Part shown: positions 33,813 through 41,944 of the stretch, in pieces | How the letters are laid out: every line of letters starts with the position of its first letter | Position numbering within the stretch: position 1 is the first letter of the stretch | Origin: Limosilactobacillus oris DSM 4864 | GTDB lineage: Bacteria > Bacillota > Bacilli > Lactobacillales > Lactobacillaceae | DNA: 41,944 nucleotides | NCBI RefSeq assembly: GCF_001434465.1 | Contig: NZ_AZGE01000015.1 | Location: 1 to 41,944, forward strand | Direction: 5' to 3' | Translations under genes and position numbers: made by a program | Notes under the pieces: model-generated | The model's input: only the letters and a program-made list of their open reading frames with translations | Told to the model about the DNA's origin: nothing | Databases searched by the model: none

Positions 33813-36020
33813 ATGGTAAAAGTTGATTTGCAGTTTGTCCAGGGACTGACTTTAGAGGAACGGGCGGCCCTGGTTTCCGGTAAGGACTTCTGGTTTACCG
33901 CCAAGGTGCCGGGGATTAACCGAATGATGATGTCGGACGGGCCGTCTGGCTTGCGGAAACAGGACATTGATGTGGACCCGACAGATATTAATAACTCCGT
34001 TGACGCGGTCTGTTTCCCGTCGTCAGCCCTGACGGCCAGTTCCTTCGATGACCAGCTGCTTTACCGCTTAGGTCACCAGTTGGGAATTGCAGCCAATGCG
34101 GAACGTTTAGGAGTTTTGTTGGGCCCCGGTGTTAATATCAAGCGGAGTCCACTGGCAGGTCGCAACTTCGAATACTTCTCTGAAGACCCGCTGCTGGCGG
34201 GGCGGATGGGCGTTGCTTACGTCAAGGGCGTTCAAGAGGAGGACGTCGGTGTCAGCGTCAAGCACTTTGCGGCGAATAACCGGGAAAACCAGCGCTTTAC
34301 CTCCTCGTCCAACATTGATGAACGGGCGTTGCGGGAAATCTACCTTGCCCAGTTTGAGCGGATCGTCAAGGAGGCCCAGCCGGCAACTTTGATGTGTTCT
34401 TACAACCGGCTCAACGGGACTCTCAATTCACAGAACCAGCGGCTCCTGACGGAAATTCTCCGGAACGAGTGGGGATTCCAGGGGCTAGTCATGTCTGACT
34501 GGGGAGCCGTGGCGGACCACGTGGCGGCAATCAAGGCCGGCCTGGACCTGGAGATGCCGGGCAAGGGCCAGGCATCGGTCGACGAGATCGTGCAAGCAGT
34601 CAAGGAGGGCCGCTTGCAGGAATCAACGCTGAATCGGTCCGTTCTCCGGGTCCTCAAGATGGTTGAACGCTGGGGCAAGGATGTTGCCCATCCAGCTGAG
34701 TACGATAAGGAAGAACAGCACGAGTTTGCCCGGCAGGTGGCTGACGATAGTATTGTCCTGTTGAAGAATACTGACCAGCAATTACCGCTGCAGACTGGCG
34801 AGTCGCTGGCGGTAATTGGGGAGCTAGCCGTTAAACCACGTTTTGAGGGCGGTGGGAGTTCTCACGTTAATGCCCATCACGTAGTTACTCCGCTGGCTGC
34901 GGCTCCTGCTGGTGCAAAGTATGCTGCTGGCTACCGCCTTGCCGAGACGGCGCCGGACCAGGAACTGACCACGGAGGCTGTCCAACTGGCTAAGCAGAGT
35001 GACCGGGTAATCTTCTTTGCCGGCTTCCCAGAGAGCATGGAAACGGAAGGCTTTGACAAGGATTCCATCGCCCTGCCAGCCAACCAAAATGAGCTCCTGA
35101 CGCAAATCATTGAGGCCAACCCCAACATCACCGTAGTTTTGCAAAACGGGTCCGTAGTGGAAATGCCGTGGGCGGACCGGGTACCAGCAATCGTGGAAAC
35201 CTACCTGGCCGGAGAAGCGGTCGGGGAGGCCACCTGGGACATCCTGACGGGGAAGGTCAACCCGTCAGGAAAACTTTCCGAGAGCTTTCCGCTCCGCGTG
35301 CAGGATAACCCGACCTATGGAACCTTTGCCAAGGATCATGATGAAGAGGATTACCATGAGGGTATCTTTGTCGGCTACCGTTACTATGACCTGCATGAGA
35401 TGCCGGTTCGCTTCCCATTTGGGCACGGCCTAAGCTATACGAACTTTACTTACAGTGACCTGACGGTGAGTGAAGAGAGCAATGATGTGAAGGTGCGGTT
35501 TACGGTTACCAATAGCGGCCAAGTAGCCGGCAAGGAAGTCGCCCAGGTTTATGTTGCCAACCACGTCAGCCGGGTTGAAATGCCGGTTAAGGAGTTGCGG
35601 GACTTCACGAAGCTAGCACTGGCGCCGGGTGAGAGCCAGACGGTTACGTTGACCTTGCCGCGCCGGGCCTTTAGTTACTACAACGTTGCTCAAGAGCAGT
35701 GGGAAGCCGACAATGGCGAGTACGAGATCATGGTCGGCAGCTCTTCCCGTGACATCCGCCTCACTGCCCAGTTTAAGCTGACGATTGGTGTTAACCCGCT
35801 GGGGACGGTGACGGAAGATACCTACCTCGGCGACCTTTGGAATGACACGGATCCAAAGGTACAGGCCGCGTTAAAGTCCTCCGGCTTGTATGAGGTCTTG
35901 AAGCCGATGATGGCGGATAAGGATTGGGTCGCGATTTCCGCGAATATGCCGTTACGGTCATTAGCCGCGACGGGGATTTCCGAAGAGGTCCGCGAAAAGT
36001 TCTTCCAGGCATTGCGGTAA
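33813..36020 (+). CDS. GH3 beta-glucosidase
   Basis: A 735-residue three-domain GH3 enzyme: barrel (about 1-290) with nucleophile D229 in VMSDWGA and the substrate segment KHFAANNRENQR, alpha/beta sandwich (about 300-510), and a fibronectin III-like domain (about 560-640; GKEVAQVYV). It releases glucose (or xylose in some relatives) from beta-linked oligosaccharides. No signal peptide. ATG 33813 and GTG 33804 are both possible; AGAAAGGA is 12 and 3 bases before them respectively, and I prefer ATG. Last gene of the operon, ending near a shared terminator with the convergent MFS gene. About 80 C-terminal residues after the beta domain contain KSSGLYEVLKPMMADKDW, a tail seen in several lactobacillar GH3 enzymes. 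Confidence 0.92.
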   Translation: MVKVDLQFVQGLTLEERAALVSGKDFWFTAKVPGINRMMMSDGPSGLRKQDIDVDPTDINNSVDAVCFPSSALTASSFDDQLLYRLGHQLGIAANAERLGVLLGPGVNIKRSPLAGRNFEYFSEDPLLAGRMGVAYVKGVQEEDVGVSVKHFAANNRENQRFTSSSNIDERALREIYLAQFERIVKEAQPATLMCSYNRLNGTLNSQNQRLLTEILRNEWGFQGLVMSDWGAVADHVAAIKAGLDLEMPGKGQASVDEIVQAVKEGRLQESTLNRSVLRVLKMVERWGKDVAHPAEYDKEEQHEFARQVADDSIVLLKNTDQQLPLQTGESLAVIGELAVKPRFEGGGSSHVNAHHVVTPLAAAPAGAKYAAGYRLAETAPDQELTTEAVQLAKQSDRVIFFAGFPESMETEGFDKDSIALPANQNELLTQIIEANPNITVVLQNGSVVEMPWADRVPAIVETYLAGEAVGEATWDILTGKVNPSGKLSESFPLRVQDNPTYGTFAKDHDEEDYHEGIFVGYRYYDLHEMPVRFPFGHGLSYTNFTYSDLTVSEESNDVKVRFTVTNSGQVAGKEVAQVYVANHVSRVEMPVKELRDFTKLALAPGESQTVTLTLPRRAFSYYNVAQEQWEADNGEYEIMVGSSSRDIRLTAQFKLTIGVNPLGTVTEDTYLGDLWNDTDPKVQAALKSSGLYEVLKPMMADKDWVAISANMPLRSLAATGISEEVREKFFQALR

Positions 36021-36099
36021 AAACGGCTCGGTAGCAGGATAGCACGATTAATAGCAGCCGGGCTGTCTTCCGAATATTGACTTTCCAACTTTAAAAATT

Positions 36100-36138
36100 A
36101 AAATCGTCTGCTGTGGCTTTGACCGCAGTAGGCGATTT
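36100..36138. terminator. Bidirectional terminator between GH3 and MFS genes
   Basis: AAAATCG-CTGC pairs with GCAG-CGATTTT, with T-rich tails on both strands. It separates two convergent operons. Confidence 0.8.
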
Positions 36139-36168
36139 TGTTATTTCAATCGATTTGATTTTTTCGAT

Positions 36169-37527
36169 TTAACCTTTGACAGCGACCCCCTCGTGAACTC
36201 CCCGGACCGCGATGGCGGCACAAAAGAGCGAGAGGCCGGCAATCAGCATCATCATCGGCTGGCTGTGACCAACTAACGGGAAGATGACGAAACTGAGCAG
36301 GGACGCCACGATTTGCGGGAGGCAAATGCCGATGTTAAAGAGCCCAATGTAGGCGCCCTCGTTCTCACCGTTGAGCGAAGAGGTCAGGAGGGTAAACGGC
36401 AGGGTGTGGATCGTAAAGTAGCAGATTCCAAAGAGAATGAAGGCAAGCACGGTCAGCCACTGGCTGTGAACCAGGGAGACCATTACCAGGCCAATTCCAC
36501 CGAGTACGAGGCCGGTGGCGTACCACTTTTTCCGTGTCGTCGTCTTGGCGTGGGAGTAGAGGAAGCCCCAGCAGATTCCGGCGATACTAAGGATGGCGGT
36601 GAGGACTCCGTACCAGTTGCCTGCCGCTTGAAAGCCGGCACTGGTGGGGTCAGTCGTGTGCCAGACGTTTTTCGCGAGGGTGCCGGTTGCGTAAGTCCAA
36701 ACATACATGATGCCGACCCAGCTGAAAAACTGTATCAGACAGAGTTCCCAAAAGGCCCGGGGAGCAACCTTCGTGAGGTGCCAGAGGCTGACGGACTTTT
36801 GGTTGTCCTGAGGATTGATCCCGTGGTACTTAGCGTAGGTCTGGGGATCGTATTCCTTAACGTTGAAGACGGTCCACATACTGGTAATCAGCAGGACGGC
36901 CGCCGCGACCACGTAAGCGTAGATGACGGTATTCGGCACTACTCCCCGCTTCGCCGTATTATGCATTCCACAAGCAGTGAAGATAAAGGGCAGCAGGGAG
37001 GCCAGGATGCCCCCACCGTTGAAGAAGATTTGCTGGAGGGACCAGGCGAAGTTCTTCTGCTTGTTGTTCACCATGTCACCGACGATCATCCGGAAGGGCT
37101 GCATACAAATGTTGTTGAAGAGGTCCATGAAGCAGACGGCAAAGGCAGCAAAGACCATTGCGGCCATCGAACCGTAGCCGAAGCCGAGGGAGCCAGAGAA
37201 CGGCAGCATTAGCAGGACCAGGGCCGCGATAGGTGCCCCAAATAGGAGGTAGGGCATCCGCCGGCCAAAGCGGTTCCAAGTCCGGTCAGAGTACTTCCCA
37301 ATTAATGGCTGGACGATCATTCCCATTAGGCCGGGAAAGATGAAGAAGAAGCCGAGGCTATTCGGGTTGGCCCCGATTGACTGGAAAATCCGGCTCATTT
37401 GAGAGCTTTGGAGTGAGAAACCCATGTTGATCCCGAGAAAGCCAAAGGTAATGGAAAAGATAACCCATTTTGAGAGGTCGGGCAGGCCGGCGTCGAGGTT
37501 GACTTGTTTTGTCTTTTGCTTATTCAT
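36169..37527 (-). CDS. MFS transporter, sucrose/maltose-type (glycoside importer)
   Basis: A 452-residue, 12-helix transporter. GKYSDRTWNRFGRRMPYLLF after helix 2 is the hallmark of SLC45-like sugar:H+ symporters (sucrose, maltose, related disaccharides). Paired with the GH31 gene 12 bases upstream, so the cargo is probably an alpha-glycoside such as an alpha-xylosyl or alpha-glucosyl oligosaccharide. The start is ATG 37527, eight bases after AGGGGG; a GTG at 37536 is in frame but inside that site. Second gene of the minus-strand operon 39594-36169. Confidence 0.87.
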   Translation of the reverse strand: MNKQKTKQVNLDAGLPDLSKWVIFSITFGFLGINMGFSLQSSQMSRIFQSIGANPNSLGFFFIFPGLMGMIVQPLIGKYSDRTWNRFGRRMPYLLFGAPIAALVLLMLPFSGSLGFGYGSMAAMVFAAFAVCFMDLFNNICMQPFRMIVGDMVNNKQKNFAWSLQQIFFNGGGILASLLPFIFTACGMHNTAKRGVVPNTVIYAYVVAAAVLLITSMWTVFNVKEYDPQTYAKYHGINPQDNQKSVSLWHLTKVAPRAFWELCLIQFFSWVGIMYVWTYATGTLAKNVWHTTDPTSAGFQAAGNWYGVLTAILSIAGICWGFLYSHAKTTTRKKWYATGLVLGGIGLVMVSLVHSQWLTVLAFILFGICYFTIHTLPFTLLTSSLNGENEGAYIGLFNIGICLPQIVASLLSFVIFPLVGHSQPMMMLIAGLSLFCAAIAVRGVHEGVAVKG

Positions 37528-37539
37528 GACTGCCACCCC

Positions 37540-39594
37540 CTAGTCCTTTTCAGCAGGAACGGTGAAGTTGAGCAAACTGTCGAGGGGATGACTAGCACGG
37601 GTAAAGAGGGGCAGGGTGTCAATTGGGCAATCAACGGTGACGGTCTGGCCGCCCTGGTAGGTCTGCTTAGTGTTGACATCAATCCAGTCCTCACCCGCTG
37701 GCAGGTAAACGTCCCGCTTGGTCTGACCAGCGTGAAGAATTGGGGAAACCAAAACGTCCGGGCCGAACATGTACTCGTCCGAAATATCCCAGGTCTGGCC
37801 GTCCTTAGCGAAGTCATAGAAGAGGGGCCGCATGACCGGTGTGCCGTCTGTGTGGGCCTTCTTCATCTGCTCCATGACGTACGGGCGAATGGCCTCCCGC
37901 ATGAAGAGGTACTTGCGCAGGATTTCGTAAGTTGGCCGCGGGTATTTATAGATTTCGTTAAAGGCCCCGCTACCAAATGGCTGGTTGAACATCCGGTCGG
38001 CGTGTTCAATCGTCTGTTCTGCGGGCTCCCGGAAACCATGCAAGCGCATGACCGGGCAGAAGGTCCCGAATTGGAACCAGCGGGTCAGCAGTTCATGGAA
38101 TTGCGGGTCATGGACGTTGCCACCGGTAAAGCCACCGATATCGGTGGTCCACCAGGAAATACCAGAGAGGCCTGCGTTTAGTCCAGCGACCACCTGCTTT
38201 TGCAGCGACTCAAAGGTTGAGTGGACGTCACCAGACCAGAGGACGACCCCGTACTTTTGGCTGCCGGCCCAGACACAGCGGACGAGGTTAACGATGTCCT
38301 TTTGCCCGGCGGCCTTCTGACCTTCGTAAAAGGCCTTGGCATAGTCAAGCGGGTAGACATTGCTGAGCTTGAGGGCGGGACCCAGGTAGTAGCGGAAGTG
38401 GTCGAAGTCGTACATGAAGCCGTACTCCGGTTCCGCTTCGTCGAGCCAGAACATCCGCACGCCATTGTCGTAGTAGTTTTGCTTAGCCTTGTCCCAGACG
38501 TACTTCCGGGCACCCGGATTAGTGGCGTCGAAGAAGGTTTCGTTGCCCATGAAGTGGTAAGAATCCTGGTACATCCGTTCGGACCGGACGAGGTAGCCCT
38601 TGTCGTTCATCTCGTCATAGTTTTCACTGTTGACGTCGACGGTCGGCCAGATGGAAACCATCAGCTTGATCCCCATCTGCTTTAGCTCGTCGACCATCCC
38701 CTTTGGATCCGGCCAGTACTTGGGGTCAAACTTCCATTCACCCTGATTTGGCCAGTGGAAGAAGTCAATGACGATCACGTTGATGGGCAGGCCCTTGTCC
38801 TTGTACTCGTGGGCCACCTTCAGCAACTCTTCCTGGGTCTTGTAACGGAGCTTGCATTGCCAAAAGCCGCTGGCAAATTTTGGCATCATCGGGACCTTCC
38901 CGGTGGCGGCCGTGTAGTTTTCGACAATTTGGGCTGGCGAGTCCGCGGCCGTTACCCAGAAGTCGAGTTGGTCGGTGTCCCGGGCTTCCCACTTAGTTTC
39001 GTTATTGGCAAAGGTGACTTGACCGATTGCGGGATTGTTCCACAGAAAGCCGTAACCCCGGTTAGAGAGGACAAAGGGAACGGTTGCCTGGGTATTCCGC
39101 TGGGCAAGTTCGAGGATGCAGCCCTTGTAGTTGAGCTGCTTTTCCTGCCGCTGCCCCATCCCGTAGATCTTTTCGTCGTCAAAGGCCTCAAAGCGCAGGG
39201 TCGCCTGGTAGTCCCCACCGATAATCGGTTTAAGTTCCCGGCCGGGGATGCCGAGGGGGCTGGTTTTCTTACCACCCGGTTTGACCTGCCAGCGTTCTTC
39301 CAAGAGGACTTTGCCATCCTGGTTGGTGATGGTTAACCAGCCAAAGCGGTTGATGCTGGCGGTGATGCTGCCGTTGCTGATCGCACAGCTGTTGGCTTCT
39401 TCGTCGAGTTTGATTTGGTCGTAGCTGCCAGTGTGTTCCTTAGAGTAGGCTAGTGCCCAGTCTTGGTCGGGTGTAAAGTGACTGTTTTTAGTTACCCGGA
39501 AACGTAGGCTGTCCTTACCCCACGGCTGGATGAGAACCTGTTCGGCAGCGTGCTCCCAATACAGGCCGTTCGCCATTTTTTTCATTACTGCCAT
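37540..39594 (-). CDS. GH31 glycosidase, probable alpha-xylosidase of another subgroup
   Basis: A 684-residue GH31 enzyme. Nucleophile D385 lies in RMFWLDEAEPEYG and the acid/base candidate D456 in LWSGDVHSTFES; GLSGISWWTTDIGGF follows. The WLDEAEPE form differs from the KTDFGER form of XylQ and is found in xyloglucan-active alpha-xylosidases and some alpha-glucosidases, so xyloglucan oligosaccharides are a plausible but unproven substrate. No signal peptide. GAAAGGAAG lies before the ATG at 39594. Divergent from an AraC gene and followed by a transporter, it forms a complete import-and-cleave unit. Confidence 0.88.
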   Translation of the reverse strand: MAVMKKMANGLYWEHAAEQVLIQPWGKDSLRFRVTKNSHFTPDQDWALAYSKEHTGSYDQIKLDEEANSCAISNGSITASINRFGWLTITNQDGKVLLEERWQVKPGGKKTSPLGIPGRELKPIIGGDYQATLRFEAFDDEKIYGMGQRQEKQLNYKGCILELAQRNTQATVPFVLSNRGYGFLWNNPAIGQVTFANNETKWEARDTDQLDFWVTAADSPAQIVENYTAATGKVPMMPKFASGFWQCKLRYKTQEELLKVAHEYKDKGLPINVIVIDFFHWPNQGEWKFDPKYWPDPKGMVDELKQMGIKLMVSIWPTVDVNSENYDEMNDKGYLVRSERMYQDSYHFMGNETFFDATNPGARKYVWDKAKQNYYDNGVRMFWLDEAEPEYGFMYDFDHFRYYLGPALKLSNVYPLDYAKAFYEGQKAAGQKDIVNLVRCVWAGSQKYGVVLWSGDVHSTFESLQKQVVAGLNAGLSGISWWTTDIGGFTGGNVHDPQFHELLTRWFQFGTFCPVMRLHGFREPAEQTIEHADRMFNQPFGSGAFNEIYKYPRPTYEILRKYLFMREAIRPYVMEQMKKAHTDGTPVMRPLFYDFAKDGQTWDISDEYMFGPDVLVSPILHAGQTKRDVYLPAGEDWIDVNTKQTYQGGQTVTVDCPIDTLPLFTRASHPLDSLLNFTVPAEKD

Positions 39595-39640
39595 AAAAAA
39601 ACTTCCTTTCGGTCAATCTGCTATAATAATCGCTGACAAG

Positions 39641-39663
39641 TTAATTGGTTAAATCAACTTACA
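39641..39663. promoter_or_regulatory. Candidate operator before the GH31/MFS operon
   Basis: TTAATTGGTTAA followed by ATCAACTTACA matches 11 of 12 left-arm positions of the sugar porter operator. Binding by a ROK repressor is an inference. Confidence 0.4.
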
Positions 39664-39693
39664 AGAATAATTAAACCTTTTTACAGCTGAAAA

Positions 39694-39707
39694 TGTAACC
39701 GTTTTAA
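39694..39707. promoter_or_regulatory. cre-like box between GH31 and AraC genes
   Basis: TGTAACCGTTTTAA fits the cre pattern with one mismatch, between divergent genes. Confidence 0.45.
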
Positions 39708-39806
39708 TGGACGAAAAGGTGGTAAAATGAATTATAATTTGGACATAAGTGTCGATTTAGCTAACCAATAGCGCCAAAAAGTAGATGAATGTGAGGGTGG
39801 ATATCC

Positions 39807-40727
39807 GTGAAAGTGGACAAAAGTAACCATGACGTATACCTCTTTAATAGTGACCGGCCATTCCATCATTATGCTTCGGGCCAACTAGTCCTCGCCAGGG
39901 AAGAGGCGTCCAAACTCTTTGAACTGGGTGACGCCTATGAATTGCTAATCTGTGCTGGTGGTCAATGCCGGGTGAGCTGGGGGCAGCAAAGGCAGGTGCT
40001 CAAGCGGGGCAGCTGTCTGCTAGTGGCGCCCCATACCCGGCTGGAGCTAGCGGGGGGTGAGTCCCCAGTTACCTGTTATTGGATTCAGTTTTTCCCTAAG
40101 GATAGTGAAGAACGGGTTGCCTACCAGCACGTTGCGGATGCAATCCGTGACCGTTACGATTTGGGACGGTTGGCAAATAACGTGATTTTGCCCCAGTACT
40201 ATCAAATTCGGGAATTTAACCGGATCAATACGATGTGTTTGCAGACCCTCCTGCTGATTCGCGGGAACTACTATACGGAAGCGCTGCCGTCGTATGCGAT
40301 TACTGAGCTGATGCTTGAAATTACCAATGACTTTATTACGGGGCTGCACCATTTAACACGGGCCAACCCTAAGGCGACAGAGATTATTGACTGGCTGAGC
40401 AGTCACCTGGATGCCGATTTGACGGTTCGGGGATTGGCCGACCATTTTGAAATGAACTATCGGTACGTCAGCCGTCTGATTAAAAAGGAGACCGGGATGA
40501 CGGCTTCCCGTCTGATTTTGCAGAAAAAGCTGGACATTGCCTGCGGGCTCCTTTTGAAGTCAAACCTGCCCCTCAAGCTAATTGCGGATCAGGCGTACTT
40601 CAATGATGAAAAGTATTTTTTGCGTTGTTTTAAAAAGCAGCTGGGTCAAACGCCGACCCAGTATCGGCAGCAGTACATGGACGACTTTCTCCTGAATGAT
40701 ACTAGGACCCGTGAGGCAAGGCGGTAG
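39807..40727 (+). CDS. AraC-family regulator, probable activator of the GH31/MFS operon
   Basis: A 306-residue protein with an N-terminal cupin-like sensor (about 15-100; LLICAGGQCRVSWGQ, CLLVAPHTRLELAGGE) and a C-terminal helix-turn-helix pair (about 195-292), ending in GQTPTQYRQQ. It starts with GTG at 39807; GAGGGTGG (39793-39800) is six bases upstream. It is divergent from the GH31 gene across a 212-base region with a cre-like box and a candidate operator, the arrangement expected for a local activator. Confidence 0.87.
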   Translation: MKVDKSNHDVYLFNSDRPFHHYASGQLVLAREEASKLFELGDAYELLICAGGQCRVSWGQQRQVLKRGSCLLVAPHTRLELAGGESPVTCYWIQFFPKDSEERVAYQHVADAIRDRYDLGRLANNVILPQYYQIREFNRINTMCLQTLLLIRGNYYTEALPSYAITELMLEITNDFITGLHHLTRANPKATEIIDWLSSHLDADLTVRGLADHFEMNYRYVSRLIKKETGMTASRLILQKKLDIACGLLLKSNLPLKLIADQAYFNDEKYFLRCFKKQLGQTPTQYRQQYMDDFLLNDTRTREARR

Positions 40728-40745
40728 GCACAAACCTACTATAAA

Positions 40746-40788
40746 AAAGGCCCCCGCAAGGACTGAACTGTCACTTGCGGGGGCCTTT
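40746..40788. terminator. Strong terminator between AraC and nitroreductase genes
   Basis: A perfect 15-base stem (AAAGGCCCCCGCAAG against CTTGCGGGGGCCTTT). The minus strand continues with T, serving the nitroreductase gene; it can also stop AraC transcripts. Confidence 0.88.
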
Positions 40789-40850
40789 GAGGCAAGGGGA
40801 GTAATTCGGCTGGATAATGCTACTAGCAGGCTAGCTTCACTGCACGGTGC

Positions 40851-41453
40851 CTATTTAATGAGCTTAAATACCTGTTGTTCATCTAAATAATCTTTATTAC
40901 CAGCGGGAGCTTCGATTGAACCGAACGGCATTTCCGCTCTGAGCTGCCACTCGGCAGGGAGGTCAAAGGCGTGGTGAATTGCGTCGTCAATCAGGGGGTT
41001 ATAGTGCTGCAAACTAGCGCCGATTCCCTGCTCAGCAAGTGCTGTCCACACCGCCTGCTGGCTCCCGCCAATTGCCTGCTCTGCCCATGGAGCAAAGTTG
41101 GCAGCGTAGGCGGGAAACTGCTCTTCAAGTTTGTGCACGCTGCTGGTGTCTGTTAGGTAGAGTACGGTACCAATACCAGCCCGGAAGCTGGCAATTTTTT
41201 GCTTGGTCTTTTCAAAAGCTGCTGGGTCAGTGACGATTTTTGCCAATGTTTCCTCGACGATATCCCAAACCTGATCACTAGCCTGGTTAAATAAGACCAC
41301 GGCGCGCACGGTCTGGCTATTAAAGGCACTTGGGGAATTGCGGACTGCCGTAGTTACCAGTTCGTAGATTTCCTCAGGTGTTGCTGTGACGTTCTTTCCT
41401 AAAGCGTAAATTGATCGCCGCTGGGCAGCCAGTTGATTGAATTCTGATTTCAT
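40851..41453 (-). CDS. Nitroreductase-family FMN oxidoreductase
   Basis: A 200-residue nitroreductase-like flavoprotein. RRSIYALGKN near the N-terminus holds the conserved RRS/FMN-phosphate contact, NSPSAFNSQTVRAVVLF the FMN/dimer segment, and EQGIGASLQHYNPLID and MPFGSIEAPAG the C-terminal FMN loop. It reduces quinones, nitro compounds or similar electrophiles with NAD(P)H. AAAGGAGG is ten bases before the ATG at 41453. Divergent from an HxlR regulator that probably controls it. Not related to the sugar genes. Confidence 0.9.
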   Translation of the reverse strand: MKSEFNQLAAQRRSIYALGKNVTATPEEIYELVTTAVRNSPSAFNSQTVRAVVLFNQASDQVWDIVEETLAKIVTDPAAFEKTKQKIASFRAGIGTVLYLTDTSSVHKLEEQFPAYAANFAPWAEQAIGGSQQAVWTALAEQGIGASLQHYNPLIDDAIHHAFDLPAEWQLRAEMPFGSIEAPAGNKDYLDEQQVFKLIK

Positions 41454-41469
41454 GAGTAGTCATCCTCCT

Positions 41470-41500
41470 TTAGGGTTATTACTTACTAATAGTAACCTAA
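41470..41500. promoter_or_regulatory. Inverted repeat, likely HxlR operator
   Basis: TTAGG-TTATT and AATAGTAACCTAA face each other around TACTTACT in the nitroreductase leader. Inner ACTAATAGT is itself palindromic. Confidence 0.5.
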
Positions 41501-41532
41501 AATCATAGATAGACAAGGCGTGAATTATTTTT

Positions 41533-41544
41533 CACTAGCTAGTG
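41533..41544. promoter_or_regulatory. Perfect 12-base palindrome before the HxlR gene
   Basis: CACTAGCTAGTG lies close to the TAAAAT hexamer at 41550 and may be a second operator site or the autoregulatory site. Confidence 0.4.
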
Positions 41545-41579
41545 TGTGCTAAAATTAATGTCAAAAGGGGGAAAAACAA

Positions 41580-41888
41580 GTGGCCAAAGCAATTGATAAC
41601 TGCCCGATTGATCATACTCTGCAGCAGATTGCTGGCAAGTGGAAGGGACCAATCATCATGATGCTGCTGGAACACCCGAATTGTCGTTTTAACGAATTAG
41701 AAAAATTGTTGCCAGCTTGTTCCCGGCGGATGCTGGCCTTGCAACTGAGGGAGCTCGTTACAGCGGGGATTATTGCAAAGAAGGTAACGGCTACCGTGCC
41801 GGTCCAAACCAGCTACTCGCTGACGCCCCGGGGTCAACAGTTGCGTCCCGTTATTGAGGGAATGCAGGAGTGGGGACAGCAAGGTTAG
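41580..41888 (+). CDS. HxlR-family (MarR-like) transcriptional regulator
   Basis: A 102-residue winged-helix protein starting with GTG at 41580; AAAGGGGG lies about eight bases upstream. NCPIDHTLQQIAGKWKGPII is the HxlR signature, with a cysteine at position 8 that senses quinones or oxidants in relatives such as YodB and HypR. RMLALQLRELVTAGII is the recognition helix region, and SLTPRGQQL the wing. It is divergent from the nitroreductase gene, the classic arrangement for a redox switch. Confidence 0.9.
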   Translation: MAKAIDNCPIDHTLQQIAGKWKGPIIMMLLEHPNCRFNELEKLLPACSRRMLALQLRELVTAGIIAKKVTATVPVQTSYSLTPRGQQLRPVIEGMQEWGQQG

Positions 41889-41944
41889 CCGCACTAGTTT
41901 TAACTGGGAATTAACTCAACCTCTTAACTATTTTATAGCTCAAT

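Noticed and set aside
36313-37212. Long open frame (299 codons) antisense to the MFS gene at 36169-37527
   Set aside because: It is a shadow of a GC-rich coding strand; low-complexity, hydrophilic text with no ribosome-binding site, while the opposite strand has a clear transporter.

Overview
The window looks like a chromosomal segment of a heterofermentative lactobacillus (Lactobacillaceae). The inference rests on a base composition near 50% GC outside a few AT-rich patches, Gram-positive style ribosome-binding sites, CcpA-type cre boxes, and a xylR-xylP-xylQ / xylA-xylB set arranged as in the Lactobacillus pentosus xylose/isoprimeverose locus. A high-GC Limosilactobacillus-like species is my guess; no species marker is present.

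Left part (1-12977): a small membrane protein, a ROK-family repressor, a sugar-porter symporter on the minus strand, then an AraC regulator followed by a GPH transporter and a GH120 beta-helix beta-xylosidase. A minus-strand ROK repressor (xylR, TTG start) is divergent from xylP (GPH transporter, GTG start) and xylQ (GH31 alpha-xylosidase).

Middle (13185-21622): an accessory island sits between xylPQ and xylAB. It starts with a 1473-residue protein joining a DUF4145-like N-terminus, a GIY-YIG/T5orf172-like segment, an SF2 helicase and the NPPY half of an N6-adenine DNA methyltransferase. A 237-residue protein follows, carrying the SAM-binding half (GEVFTP, EPSAGEGAF) but no NPPY. Next come a Sel1-repeat protein, four small unrecognised proteins in tight succession, and a decayed alpha/beta hydrolase.

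Right part (21850-40727): xylA and xylB separated by a terminator-like hairpin; a minus-strand YagU-like membrane protein; and further sugar modules, mostly with their own AraC regulator. These are AraC/GH43 beta-xylosidase; AraC/(GH42, MFS, GH5-like, GH3); and AraC/(GH31, MFS). The window ends with a nitroreductase divergent from an HxlR-type regulator.

How it fits together: several transporters bring in xylose, xylo-oligosaccharides, isoprimeverose and probably decorated gluco-oligosaccharides such as xyloglucan fragments. Glycosidases without visible signal peptides (GH120, GH43, GH31 x2, GH42, GH5, GH3) cut them inside the cell, and XylA/XylB turn xylose into xylulose 5-phosphate. A recurrent operator (TTAGTT...AACTAA, flanked by CTAACTTAC) and cre boxes recur at the promoters, pointing to joint control by XylR/ROK repression, CcpA and local AraC activators. 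No rRNA, tRNA, insertion sequence or CRISPR array was seen. No intergenic gap longer than 300 bases is empty; 21094-21849 holds two terminators, a pseudogene and the xylA promoter.
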